From Drechmeria coniospora (Eukaryota > Ascomycota > Sordariomycetes > Hypocreales > Ophiocordycipitaceae), in contig NC_054391.1 of NCBI RefSeq assembly GCF_001625195.1, positions 620,001 to 684,000 of the forward strand: a stretch of DNA of 64,000 nt, read 5' to 3'. The translations under genes and the position numbers were made by a program. Numbering within the stretch: the first letter of the stretch is position 1; each line of letters begins with the position of its first letter. Positions 12,965 to 23,726 of the stretch are shown here, one piece after another. Below the pieces are notes generated by a model. The model did no database searches, had not been told where the DNA came from, and saw nothing but the letters and a program-made list of their open reading frames with translations.

Positions 12965-12996
12965 TTTGGATATATCCAAACGGGTGAAGTAAACAA
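12965..12996. promoter_or_regulatory. 16-bp perfect palindrome and forkhead-like site upstream of SMC4
   Basis: TTTGGATATATCCAAA (12965-12980) is a perfect palindrome, and GTAAACAA (12989-12996) matches the forkhead core RTAAACA. Both lie 170-205 bases upstream of the SMC4 start. Forkhead control would suit a mitotic gene, but this is inferred from the motif alone. Confidence 0.35.
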
Positions 12997-13298
12997 TGAC
13001 CCCACCAACCCTGGGCACGTGCAGCACGTGATTTCGCGATATACTTGCTGTACTTACTTGTACAGTGGTACAAGTACTTGGGCAAGTAGGCCGTGTCAGG
13101 TCCACACACCTAAAACTGTACAAGTACTTGCTTACTGTCAGAACAGTACTTGTACCCGTGCAGTAATCCAACTGTCCAGGTAAGTACTACAGTACCACGG
13201 CATGCACTTGTACGTGTATTCCGTACAACTACAGTGCATCTACAGCACTGTACTCCGTACTTTAGTACAATTGCTTCAAGTAATACAAAGTACAGTAC

Positions 13299-13510
13299 GG
13301 ATACAGTGCACCAGTAATTCTAGTGCACCAGTAATTATAGTGCACCATAATCATTACAGTGCACCAGTAATCATTACAGTGCACCATTCTCATTTAGTAC
13401 AGTACACCAGTAGTCATTACAGTGCACCAGTAATTATTATAGCGTACCAGTAATTATTATAGCGTACCAGTAATCATTACAGCGCACCAGGAACCATTAC
13501 AGCGCACCTG
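13299..13510. repeat. Minisatellite of about 19-20 bp (AGTGCACCAGTAATCATTAC-like)
   Basis: Roughly ten imperfect copies of a unit built on GCACCAGTAAT followed by CATTACA or TATTATA. Length and sequence vary slightly between copies. Confidence 0.85.
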
Positions 13511-13749
13511 CGCCGCCCCTAGGCCCCTGCATACAGGCCAACTTTGGTGCTAATACCGCGTCCTCGTACCCGTACAACGCTCCGTGCTCCGTACGGAACT
13601 GATGATGGGCACTAACCGTCCTGCAACGACCGCTAATAATACGATTCCTCATCATACAACTACAGCACACGCCGGTCCGCTCCTACAGATACAGACCCCT
13701 GGGCATCAACCAGCCTCCTCGACAGCTGCAGCCTCCGCAAACCGTCACG

Positions 13750-14819
13750 ATGCTCGACTATACCAAGCATCAGGACGTCTTTCCCGCAGGCCTTCAATCG
13801 CCGTACGACCGAAAGCTGCAGCATGAGATCGAGGAGCACCGAAAAAGCCTCGGCGGAAGCCTCTTCATCGACCGTGTCATGAAGGCGCTGGGGATATCCA
13901 AAGGTGCGCGTTCCACGAAAGGCGGAAGCGTCCAAGATGGTCTTCACGCCGTTGCCTACTCGCCTGCGAGCTGACCTTTCTCCTCCTTCGCGTAGCCAAG
14001 CTGTACCCCCCCAAGTCGGACAGCGGCGTCCATCAGCTGCATCAGCAAATCTGCGGCGCGAGCATGTCGACGAACCACAAGCAGTCGCTCCTCTACTACA
14101 TCCTGCTCGACTTTGACCGTCTCGGCCGCCAGAACGCCGTCTCCGAGAGCTTCGCCTCCGACTCCGGCATGCCTAGCACCTTTCAGGTCTTCATGAAGGG
14201 GCTGTGGCACATGGATAGACAAGACTACGAGGTGGGCGGTCCCGCGTGCCGATGACGACGGTGACCTGGCTGACTGACGGCGGCGACGCAGCGAGCTCTC
14301 GAATACGTGGCGCATCCATCCCTGAGCCCCGACTTTGCCGACGACATCGTCATCACCCTCGTTCGTCACGCGCCCGGCAACGACTACAGCCTCGCCCTGT
14401 CGTACCACCACGCCGTCCAGCCGGTGCTCAAAACCTCGCTCGCGCTGGAGCTGCTGTTCGACGCCATGGCGAGGACCAACGTCACCGAGGCGCTGCTGTT
14501 CTCTCGATCTCACCCTCCACACACGCGGCAAGTTCTCTTCCGCCGGCTGCTCTCCTCCATCCTGCAGCCTCGGGGCAAGGAGCCGGCCGTCGACGGGGGC
14601 GACATCGCATTCATGCCCCTGGACGCGGCCGAGGAAGAGTGGTTCGAGGAGCATCTGACGACGGGAGAGGGCAGGAGCTTGAGCAAGGCAAAGGAAACGC
14701 TGCTGATTCGGAAGATTGCCTGCGATCGATTCGCCGAGGCGGGAAAGCAACGCTCCAGCGGCCCGTGGGGTGCCGTGCTGGAAGGAATCAGGCACGGCAT
14801 CGAGGGCCACGCGGACTAG
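13750..14819 (+). CDS. ELYS-type nuclear pore complex assembly protein
   Basis: Small fungal member of the ELYS family, linked to nuclear pore complex assembly on chromatin and the Nup107-160 outer ring. Exons are 13750-13903, 13996-14231 and 14292-14819, giving 305 residues. The family region is recognised from the helical block LLYYILLDFDRL, then ESFASDSGMPSTFQVFMKGL and WHMDRQDYERALEYVAHPSL (residues about 75-135), the usual hallmark of the domain. The rest is predicted helical, with a charged C-terminus. Both introns are GT-AG and restore the domain frame. Much shorter than animal ELYS, as is normal in fungi. It is convergent with the EBP gene. The family is recognised from memory of its motif pattern, not a search. 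Confidence 0.75.
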
Positions 14820-15080
14820 GGCGGCGTCGTGGAGGTGACTGCATAGCGTCGGCGTTGGGGGGCCGTGACGGCATCTTCCATTGGCAACCTACAACTGGTC
14901 CATCAGATATTCAACCGATGGGATATTTTCTTCTTCTTCACTGCCCTCGCTCGGCCAACATGATAAAGGAGAGGACGGTGCTCGGGACAAAGTAGCCGTT
15001 GACAGCAGGTCATCGAGCCAAACAATGGTCCGCTCCGCATGGCAACATCCATCCCTCGTCTCGAAGCCGCTTCGTCCTCC

Positions 15081-16063
15081 TCATTGGCTCTTCTTGACCG
15101 ACCCGTTGGCCCTGGGCCCCCTCGCAAACGCGGCGGCCGACTCCCTCAGGCTCTGGGCCATGAGCAGCAGCGGGATGGCGATCCAGAAGGCGTTGCACAG
15201 GACGAAGTAGGCCCAGTAGTAGAAGCGCTCGGGCCGCGAGTAGGCGATGCCGTAGACGTGCTCGTTGAAGAGGCAGATGGCGTAGTAGAGGACGTCGCCG
15301 TACAGCTGGCCGAGGCTGACGATGAGCTGGACGGGGTGTCGCAGCGGGTGGCGGGCGACGACGGCGTAGGCGCAGAAGAAGGACAAGGGCCCCCAGAAGA
15401 CGGCGGTGATGGTTTCCATGCATACGACGAAGGGGTCCCGCGTCATGTAGCGAGAGTCCGAGAGGGAGTACTCCTTCCAGAGCTGGCCGAAGAGGTCCAT
15501 CTTGCTCGCCATGTCGAGGTGGTGGTAGGAAAAGTACCCTGGAACGACGGGTGAGAGCCTGCACTCGAGCGGTTCTTGGGAATGGGAGCGTCGTGCACGA
15601 ACGGTGCAGGGGGTGAAACGTATGGATAACGGCACATGGAGCGTAGTGCATGGCGAGCAACGTACGGATCATGGCATCTGGAGTGTAGTATATGGAGCAA
15701 ACAAAGTCCAAGAAAGCATAATGGGATTCGGAGCACAGGAAGAGGGAAACGGTGCTGCCTCTGCAAAATAAAACATATAAATAAAAATAAAAAATCAATG
15801 GAAAACGTACCCTCAAAGAACAGGTGGATGAAGCCACAGAGGACGAACCAAAAGGTGACGAGAAGCTCGCAGCGGGAAATGTCCCGTCTGGCACGCGAGG
15901 CGACGAGCCAAGTTGGCACGAAGATGGCACCGCAGCCGGCGGCGAAAATGAGCACCAGCACGAGGGCGCTCATCGTGTTCGCCGCGTATCCCGGGATGGA
16001 AACGCCGAGGGGGTAGAATGGATGGCCGCCATCGGCGACGGTGGCAGCGAGAGGGCCGTCCAT
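15081..16063 (-). CDS. EBP-type C-8 sterol isomerase (emopamil-binding, EXPERA domain)
   Basis: Membrane protein of the EBP/EXPERA family; EBP proteins isomerise the sterol delta-8 double bond in the ER. Minus exons are 16063-15811 and 15538-15081, giving 236 residues. Family marks: CGFIHLFFEGYF (first acidic pair region), LWKEYSLSDSRY, DPFVVCMETITAVFWGPLSF and GQLYGDVLYYA, with four to five hydrophobic segments and a short basic tail ending KKS. The 272-nt intron is long for this genome but is needed to restore GFIHLFFEG-YFSYHH. I start at MDGPLAATV because an upstream in-frame stop leaves no other ATG. Fungi normally use Erg2 for this step, so an EBP-like protein may act on other sterols or be an accessory copy. 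Confidence 0.85.
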
Positions 16064-17012
16064 GTCGAAGAGAGGCACGAGTTTGTCCAAGTTGGCGATG
16101 ATGCTGCAGAGCGGATGGGAGGCGGGATGCCACGCCTAGGCGGCACAATGTCGGTTTATTTTTCAGGCGACCCCTCCTGGAACAGAGGCCCGTTGCCGCA
16201 TTGTTCTCCCGTATCCATGCACTATAAATCTAGCAAAACAGGCATTCTAGGTGCGTTGTTGTGATTCTTCCAGGCTAGCCCCAGGGGCATTTCGGCTTGC
16301 ATTCGCTGAAGGGTGCCCTGTGGGAGGGCGCAGCTCGATAACAGGGTGCAATTGTCGAGATGTACTTGTACTTGGACACGTGAAGCACCGTCCCGATGAT
16401 GAGATGGCTGGCCAATGAACAGCTCCCCTGCGCGTTTTTTGGCCAGTAAAGGCTAAGCGTGTGCACCATTATTGAGATGTACAAGTACAGGTACGGAACG
16501 ACAAACGACGACGATATCGAGCGACGGGCGAGCATATGCATGCGTCATGTGCAGCAGTAATAACACATGTACGCATCGCAGGGTCCGAGGATCCCGAGTT
16601 CACATTACACTCATTACTTGGGTGTACAGTACGTGCAGTTGTAGATGTACTTACTTGCAGACTACAGTAAACAGTGAGTACATTTAATAACGGAGTACAG
16701 TAAAATAATACTGTAAATAATTACGATATATGGGACGCGAGGTGGGCCAGTCAGTTGTGGGTATTATTAGTTGCTACGGAGTACGCGTGTTGATAAACCC
16801 AGTCAAGAGTTGATGAAGCCCCAGATGCGTGCCCAAGAGGGAGGCCAGGCTCTGCAAAAACAAAGGAACCAAAGGATGCCCAAGTACCACAGCCAGCTCA
16901 CATTGTTTATTTTCTGCGGCGAGGACGGGAAGCAGAAAGCAGCAGCCCAGCAAGCCAGGGCCGAGCTCCGAACTTGTCGGAGCAAGTTGCAAAAGGGGCA
17001 AAAAGAAATCGT
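16064..17012. other. Intergenic, no protein gene seen
   Basis: Contains the EBP promoter and scattered short GTAC-rich motifs (for example TGTACTTGTACTTGG near 16360-16380, and GAGTACAGTA near 16693). An A/T-rich patch lies at 16680-16735. It ends at the first tRNA gene. Confidence 0.45.
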
Positions 17013-17110
17013 TGCGGCCAGTGTGACTCGAACACACGACCTTCAGATAGGCATCCGTAGGATTGAAGTTTGACTTCAGTCTGACGATCTCCCAGCTAAT
17101 CTATGGCCGC
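17013..17110 (-). tRNA. tRNA-Phe (GAA), with intron
   Basis: On the minus strand the acceptor arms GCGGCCA/TGGCCGC pair over 7 bp. The D arm is GATT/GATC, the anticodon stem TCAGA/TCTGA, the loop reads CT-GAA-G before the intron, and the T arm is GTGTG-TTCGAGT-CACAC. Removing a 25-nt intron after position 37 leaves a 73-nt tRNA closely matching fungal tRNA-Phe. A T5 stretch lies just downstream as the Pol III terminator. A near-identical copy lies 241 bp away. Confidence 0.93.
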
Positions 17111-17253
17111 AGACAAGGTCGTTGAAGTGCGTGGTGGGCAATATTCACTCAAGTAGGCTCTTCCCCAACCATGGGAGTAAAAAAACACCAAAAGGCCCAC
17201 CCACCCACGATGAAGGAATTTCAACGGTGTGGGCCAGCGAGGCAAAAAATAAA

Positions 17254-17351
17254 TGCGGCCAGTGTGACTCGAACACACGACCTTCAGATAGGCATCCGTA
17301 GGATTGAAGTTTTACTTCAGTCTGACGATCTCCCAGCTAATCTATGGCCGC
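17254..17351 (-). tRNA. tRNA-Phe (GAA), with intron, second copy
   Basis: Same tRNA as the neighbour; all mature positions are identical and I see a single difference, inside the intron (TTTT versus TTTG on the plus strand). T6 follows the 3' end. The pair points to a recent local duplication or gene conversion. Confidence 0.93.
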
Positions 17352-17767
17352 AGATACTCCGAGCACCGTTATTACATACTATAAGAGTACAATGGATATG
17401 ACGCCACACTACTCCCCGTCATGGCTTCACCCTCCTTTCCTCCATCACCGTCCCTAGATGGACCCTTTAAAGGTTCAATGCTGTGTATCGTTCCGACCAT
17501 GCTGACCATGCCGACTATTCCGATCAATCTGGCCGTTGATGCCACATCATTCGTGGAGCCATGTCATCGCAATACAAGTACCGTCACGTGAAGGGGATGC
17601 AGCGTCAGCAAGCATAGTTCGCTTCATGCCGTCCGCCTCCATCGTGAGGACGCTACATGTCCCCCGGCGCTACGACGTCTCATGCTCTCTGTCTTAGGCT
17701 CGCAGAATGGCCCTCTCGTTTGGCACCGCATGCATCTGCGACCGAACCTTTGACCGCGCTTGTCCCT
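17352..17767. other. Short intergenic, no gene seen
   Basis: Region between the second tRNA and the allantoinase 3' end. Open frames over 17657-18850 on the plus strand are antisense shadows of the allantoinase. Confidence 0.4.
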
Positions 17768-19358
17768 TCATTTCGTCCTCCTCTCCGTGATGGGTTCGCC
17801 CATGGGCCCCGCCGTGACGAAGCCTCCCTCGGCGGCATCGAGCTCAAAAATCTTCTTCCCTCGCAGCCACGTCTGGCAGACGCGTCCCGTGAACCGGTGC
17901 CCCTCCCAGGGCGAGCAGCGGTTCTTCCACCGCATGTCGCCCTGGGAAAAGGTCCAGACGTCGGCGTCGTCAAAGACGCAAATGTCGGCGTCCATGCCCG
18001 CCTTCAAGGCGCCCTTGCGGTGCGACAGGCCCACCTGCTCGGCCGTCGCCTGGCAGCACAGGCGTACCACGTCGGTGATGGATGGCGCCTCGGACGTCGA
18101 AGAGCGCTGCTTCGCCGCCGAGTGCAGGATGGGCAGGCCGAGGCCGACCGAGGAGATGCCGCCCCAGGCGGCCATGAAGTCGCCGCGCGGCTTCGTGTCG
18201 TCTCCCGCCGTCTCCCGCGTCGTTCCCGCCGGCGCGGCGAGGTGTTCCGGCAAGAGCTTCAGCTCGGGCGTGCAGGGCGAGTGATCGGAGACGACCGTCT
18301 TGATGCACGAGTCCCCGCGGACGAGCTCCTCCCAGAGGCCGTCGCGGTTCCGGCCGTCGCGGATCGGCGGGCAGCACTTGTGCCTCGTGTCTCCCTTTTC
18401 AATCTCCTCGGCCGAGAGTCCGAGGTAGTGGAAGCACGTCTCCGCCGTGACGTTGACGCCCTTGGCGCGCGCCGCCCTGAGCAGGGGGATGCACTGCGTG
18501 GCCGAGAGATGGACAATGTGCAGGTGCAGGCGAGGGGCGACGTGGGCGAGCGAGAGGATCTCCTCGACGGCCGACGTCTCGTACGTCGGCGGACGCGAGT
18601 CGAGAAAGGTGCCGTAGGCGGTGAGGTCGACGTCGCCGCCGGGCTCGCCGCCGTGGGACGCGTCGGGCTCGGCGGGGGCCATCTCGGCGTGGAACATGAG
18701 CGTCGTCGGGCTGTCCTTGAGCGTCTCCATGGCGAGGGCAACGTCGTCGGACGAGATGGCGGGGAACTCGTCGACCTGCGGCGTGGATTCTTCGTCAGCA
18801 ACGGCCGAGGTCACGCGTCGTCGGGGCGGCGTCGGGGACGGATGGACTGACGCCCGACTCGATGAGGAAGCCCTTGAAGCCGCGGACGCCGGCGTCCATC
18901 AGCGGCTTCAGCTCGTCGGCGTTGCCGGGGATGACGCCGCCGTAAAAGGCGACGTCGACCCAGCACTGGCCGCGACTCGCCCGCAGCTTCTCCTCGAAGC
19001 CGGCGAGCGTCGTCGTCGGCGGGATGGCGTTGAGCGGCATGTCGACGACCGTCGTGACGCCGCCCGAGGCCGCCGCGCGGGTGCCCGTCCAGAAGCCCTC
19101 CCACTCGGTCCGGCCGGGTTCGTTGAGGTGGACGTGGGCGTCGACGAGGCCCGGGAGGAGCAGCTTCGGCGAGTGATTGACGTAGGCCGTGCCGGGAGGG
19201 AACGCGTCCCGGGCGAGCACCTGGGGCGTCACCGAGAGGATCTTGCCGGTGCCGGCGTCGACGGTGATGCTCGCGGGCGAGAGAAAGAGCGAGTCGTCAT
19301 CTCGGGCGAGGACGGCGCGCTCGGAGACGAGGACGGTGATGCTCGCGTCGGAGGCCAT
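17768..19358 (-). CDS. DAL1: Allantoinase
   Basis: Hydrolyses (S)-allantoin to allantoate in purine degradation, as a binuclear metal enzyme of the cyclic amidohydrolase family. Minus exons are 19358-18852 and 18775-17768, giving 504 residues. Metal and catalytic residues are visible in order: the HxH of VDAHVHLNEPGRTEWEGF (about 74-76), the carbamylated-lysine position in GFKGFLIESG (about 161), a histidine in MFHAE, one in HIVHLSAT and the aspartate in VVSDHSPCTPEL. The 76-nt intron restores LIESG-VDEFPA. The frame continues upstream for about 60 serine-rich residues, but MASDASITVLVSERAVL matches the family start. The protein family and the motif set are clear. Confidence 0.93.
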
Positions 19359-20147
19359 GACGGTGAGCGGCAGCGGAAAGGTTGTCGGTGAATCGGGCAC
19401 CAGGACGAGGCGGAGAAGGTGGTCCGAAGAGGAGGAGGAGGATGTATCGTTGCGGTCGTGACAGGACACCGTCGCACGAGCACCGTCGGATGTTGGATTC
19501 GAAGAAGAGGAAGAGGAAAAAGAGGAAGAAGAAGGATGCACCGCGAGATTAATTCACCCATCCATCATCGGCCGGTGCCGAGCTTCGAAGCGGGCGAGAT
19601 CCGCCTGCATGGCAACGCCCGTTTGTCGGTCCGATCCCATGATCCACCGACGGATGGGCGACGATGGCGGATGCAGTTCCACGCCCAGCATGCCAGCACA
19701 GCATGGCATGCACCCCGAAGGAGGCGACGATGGCGACGACGACCTGTCAGAGTCCTCCGTACCAGATGCTGCGATGGATGGACGAGTGTTGGGTGCCACG
19801 GATGGATGGTTGGGGACGAGGCCTGTACCGTACGTACGCGTGATGGATGAAATACAGTGCACTCAGTAGTGCACACAGTACGAGCGTCCAACAGTGCTAA
19901 AGGTATTGCGTAATAGACTATAACAACAGTGCTCCGCACTACCAGCCCCCCGCTAACGGTTATGGAGTCCGCTAGACTCCCGCTACCGCCAGGACCGAGT
20001 GAACCCCTCCACCCCATATTCCTCAGGCCCAGTTGCGGCCATGGAGCACTAAAGCATGGGCACGCCGTCCACGTACAGGGCACACGTGCACAGTGTCCAA
20101 CAACGGAGTACCTGAACACGCAGTACGTTCGTGCAGTATCTGGTGTA

Positions 20148-20445
20148 CCTGTAGAGCACAATGTGACCACTACGGAGCAGTATATGTGACCACTACGAGC
20201 AGTATATGGTGTACTTGTAGAGCACAAGTGACCACTACGGAGCAGTATATGTGACCACTACGAGCAGTATATGGTGTACTTGCAGAGCACTATATGACCA
20301 CTACGGAGCAATATATGGTGTACTTGTAGAGCACAATGTGACCACTACGAGCAGTATATGGTGTACTTACAGAGCACTATATGACCACTACGGAGCAATA
20401 TATGGTGTACCTAGTACATATAGGGCACAATGTGACCACTACGGA
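20148..20445. repeat. Minisatellite (GTGACCACTACGGAGCAGTA-based)
   Basis: Imperfect tandem copies built from GACCACTACGGAGCAGTATA followed, in most copies, by TGGTGTACTTGTAGAGCACA. Short units (about 25 bp) without the second half alternate with longer ones (about 60 bp). About six copies, ending near 20445. Confidence 0.85.
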
Positions 20446-20517
20446 GCCCGGAGCCTGCACGTCCGACACCTGCCGATAATGGTGCTCTCACTAATGCTTC
20501 GTTCCTGCTGCTTCCCA

Positions 20518-20615
20518 CAGCTTCCCACTGATTCTTCTCACCGATTCTTCCCACTGATTCTTCTCCCCGATTCTTCCCACAGATTCTTCCCATCGATTCT
20601 TCTTCTTCCTACAGA
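20518..20615. repeat. GATTCTTC-rich short tandem tract
   Basis: CACCGATTCTTCCCACTGATTCTTCTCC-type alternation, with about seven GATTCTTC copies spaced 12-16 bp apart, just downstream of the GNAT gene's 3' end on its strand. Confidence 0.75.
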
Positions 20616-20658
20616 TTCTCCCCCAGCTCCTCTTCTCCTCCGACAACCGCCGCTTCCC

Positions 20659-21516
20659 TTACGCATCGGGGCCGCTTCGTGCCGTCGGCCCTTCCCTCCG
20701 CGGCTCCCGCAGCAAGCACGTATATATGTAGCTGCCACCGCGGTGCTTGTCGTCAACCTGGCAGACGACCTCTCCCATCGTCTCGAAGCCGAACCGCTGG
20801 AGGATCCGAAGCGAGTGAGGTGACGCCTCCGCCCAGCAGGGAAGCCCGTGGAGGTCGGCAAAGTCGACGCCCCATTGGACCTGCATGGTGCCGACGCCCT
20901 GGCCCTGAGCCGTCGGCACCGTTCCCAGCATCATGAGGTCTGTCGGGTCAGCACGGGGACTGCTTGGCCTTCGGACGACGGCCGGGCGTGGATGGGCTGT
21001 CGGTCGTGGGGGAGTCTACGCACGAAGCATCGGTCGGCTGCCGAGCACCTCTGCCCGGATGGCCTGCACCTCTGCCGTGAAGGCTTCGGCAAAGTCGCCG
21101 TTCAACCCTTCGGGCTCTTCGCACGGCATCGCCGCGAGCCTCTCGGCCTCGACAGGCACCACTACACATGTTGTCAATTCTCATCCGATGCCCATCCGTC
21201 ATGCGGTTGGCCGAGGGTGCGTACCTCGATCCTCGCCAAACAGGTGCTCGGCCACTTCCACACCGTCGACGTTCCCGAGCCCCCATTTCGCATAGCTCAC
21301 GATTTTTCCGCTTCCCGTGTCGACTACCTTCCGATAGTGAATCGCAGGGTTGACAAAGTTCCGCGGGAATCGACAAACGACACCGGCCACTTGTCTGTCG
21401 AACGGAACCCCGCGGACGAGCGTGTCGTGGAACGCATCCCCGTAGAAGGCGCTTATGTATGCGTTGGCCAGGCCGGGGCCGTCTTCGAGCCGAGCGGCGG
21501 AGCAGGCAAACGGCAT
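20659..21516 (-). CDS. GNAT-family N-acetyltransferase
   Basis: Predicted acetyl-CoA-dependent acetyltransferase; substrate unknown. Minus exons are 21516-21225, 21161-21024 and 20939-20659, giving 236 residues. The N-terminus reads MPFACSAARLEDGPGLANAYISAFYGDAF, the usual first strand and helix of the fold. The acetyl-CoA motif A appears after the second intron as HLMMLGTVPTAQGQGVG (Q/R-x-x-G-x-G/A), followed by a helix, then ASPHSLRILQRFGFETMGEV, the late strands. Both introns are GT-AG, 62 and 84 nt, and junctions fall inside conserved parts. Similar fungal proteins are small-molecule acetyltransferases of unknown role. It sits between two repeat tracts. Confidence 0.8.
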
Positions 21517-22242
21517 GATGCAATCGTCTTCTACCCGGGCGAGGAAAGGCAGCAGAACGACGATGCCGTACTTGCACTACTTGTAGTGTTCAAGTGACAT
21601 AAGCTGACCTGATCAGACCTGACCTGACATACCCCTCCCACCTCCCGCCTCCCGCCTCCCGTTGGAGGCCTTGGTTGGGGCAGTGCATTTCTGGAGCGGC
21701 TCATTGATGGCCAAACAGTCGAGCGATGACGGTGCGCGACTTTCCGCATTGAGTGATGGAAAACCGGCCGGTTGCCTCCAGGCATCTTCGTCAAGCGTTT
21801 CGAGATGGAAGAAAGTCGGTTCCATGGCCATCCCATCACGTCTCCTGGATGAATGGAGGACCTATTTACGACCCAGATAATCACAGGCTGACCGGGAATA
21901 CACACACACATCTGGCGCTAGAAACGACTGAACCTGGATCTGAATTTGTATGCGATCATGTGCTTGCATCATCATGACTCTGGTCACGGCCGCCGCTGCC
22001 GGCATGTCATCACGCTTCTGCCTGGATGAATACGGGAGCTGGCTGCGACACAGAGAACAGCGGGTTGGCCGAGCATACCCGTTCACATCAGCGCCCGGAA
22101 ACGACTTGGTGTGGAGGTGAATGCGTATACGATTGTGTGCTCGCATCATGACGACATGGATCTGGCCGTGGGCAGCTCATCACGCTTCTGCATTCATTCT
22201 CCTCCTCCGTGCCTTTCTCCGCGCTCACCATCATACGAGCGA
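21517..22242. other. Intergenic with a diverged tandem duplication
   Basis: No gene is seen. Two related segments of roughly 160-175 bp (about 21822-21985 and 22000-22160), plus the start of a third, share CATCACG-type ends, GGATGAAT, GAAACGACT and the TGCGTATACGAT/TGTATGCGATCATGTGCT block. They are clearly diverged copies. Confidence 0.5.
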
Positions 22243-23726
22243 TCACGGTCCTTTCCCTGACGGCTCGACGAAAGGGGGCTTCGGACTACCGTCTACGTAT
22301 GGGTCCTCGTATGGCTTCTGGCCCATTCGAGACCACGACATGGCTGCCATGAGCGTGATTTCCTTCTCCTTGCTTCTGAACAGCAAGTGCCTGATACCGT
22401 CGCCAATGTAGATGACGGACCGATGCTGTGTGCCCCGTTCGGTCAGCTTCGTCTGTCTGGGATGCCGCGTGGGGGTGGAATTTGGGCATACCAATCCGAG
22501 TGTCAGCTTGATCACGCCGTCTCCCCAGTTGGCTCGGTACTTGTGGCGAGCTTTCCGACCCTGGGTCGCTTCGAGGATGTTGTCGGCAACGACGCAGGCT
22601 TGGCGCATCGCTGCCCTGGCGTTTGGGTTCGGCGCCTCCGTTTCGGCGACGTCACCGCAGGCGTAGACGTTGGTGAGGCCATCGTCGGCCACCTGGAGAG
22701 TGTCTCGGACGCGGATGTGGCCCGTTGGCGAGATGATGGTCGGCGACAGCGACGAGACGATATCCGATGCCGGTGCCTGTCCGGCACAATTGACCTGCAT
22801 GAGACGAAATGCGCGTGTTACTATTGGGTCCGCCGGTTGGTGAACGAAGCCATGAATCAGATGGCATCCTTGGAACGGACCAACAAACTCACAAGATAGT
22901 CGCAGCCGATGGTTCTTCCCGATCGCAGAGTGACGGCGCCCGCGTCCTCCTTGACGACGCGATCATCCAGAATGACGTGCACTCCTAGCTTGTCGAGCGC
23001 CTCCTGGGCCGCCTCCCGCAACGGATTCCCGAACCTATGCATCACGGCTTCCTTGGAATGGACGAGAGTGACTCGCTTGGTCGGATACAAGTCTGCCACG
23101 TCGGTGGCCATCTCGACACCGGCCGCGCCGCCGCCGACGACGACGACCGAGTTGGCCGATTCGATGGCATCCTGCATCGCTCGCATCCGGCTCATGCCCG
23201 CATTCCTGTCGTCGTCGTTGACGCGGGATGGCAGGCCCTGGCGGACGTAGGAGCCGGTCGCGATGACCAAGAAGTCGTACGGAAGCTCGGCCCCCTCGTC
23301 ACCGTCGAGCTTGACGCTTCCGGCGGTGACACGAGCGACGCGGCCGGTGATCCATCGAACGACGCCCTCGGGTGCCCCTCGGATGTACCCCCCGTAGGGG
23401 ATGAAGGCCTTTTGCTCGTGGCCCTTGACGACGCAGAAGCGCGGCAGGACCCAGGTGAAGCGGAAATGGCTGCTCGGCTCGACGACGACACATTGGTACT
23501 CACTCCCTGGGGGTAGGCTGCGGCCGATGATACGGGCGACGTGATAACCGGCGAAGGAGGCGCCGACGATGACAATGTTGCGCTTCCTCTCCGTCGCCGC
23601 CGTTGCGCCGAACCATCGAGCTTGCTGACGCACGACCGTTGCCCGGAGCGCGTATCGAGCCTCCTTGACGAGAAAGGCGACGGTGTAGCCAATGATTTCG
23701 AGGACGAGAATGACCTTGGAGAACAT
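22243..23726 (-). CDS. AIF/FSP1-like FAD-dependent NAD(P)H oxidoreductase
   Basis: Class of flavoproteins that includes AIFM2/FSP1 and fungal AIF-like oxidoreductases; they oxidise NAD(P)H, often with quinone acceptors at membranes. Minus exons are 23726-22893, 22794-22492 and 22425-22243, giving 439 residues. A hydrophobic segment at 5-20 suggests a membrane anchor. The FAD-binding motif is NIVIVGASFAG at 50-60, the NAD motif VVVVGGGAAGVE at 194-205, and the second FAD motif ADDGLTNVYACGDVAE follows exon 2's start. Intron 2 (66 nt) has length divisible by three and no stop, so it can be missed; its removal restores LTLGL-HRSVIYIGDGIRHLLFRSKEK, the family sequence. The C-terminus ends GQKPYEDPYVDGS plus a short tail. 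Confidence 0.88.

Larger units (their letters stand above)
12794..13749. other. Intergenic between SMC4 and the ELYS-type gene
   Basis: Divergent promoters. It holds a 16-bp palindrome and a forkhead-like site on the SMC4 side, many GTACAAGTACTTG-like short motifs (13040-13280) and the CACCAGTAAT minisatellite. No gene is seen. Confidence 0.5.
19359..20658. other. Intergenic, repeat-rich
   Basis: Holds the allantoinase 5' side, a roughly 45-bp minisatellite (20148-20445) and a GATTCTTC-rich tract (20518-20620). The many plus-strand frames over the minisatellite are repeat artefacts. Confidence 0.5.
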
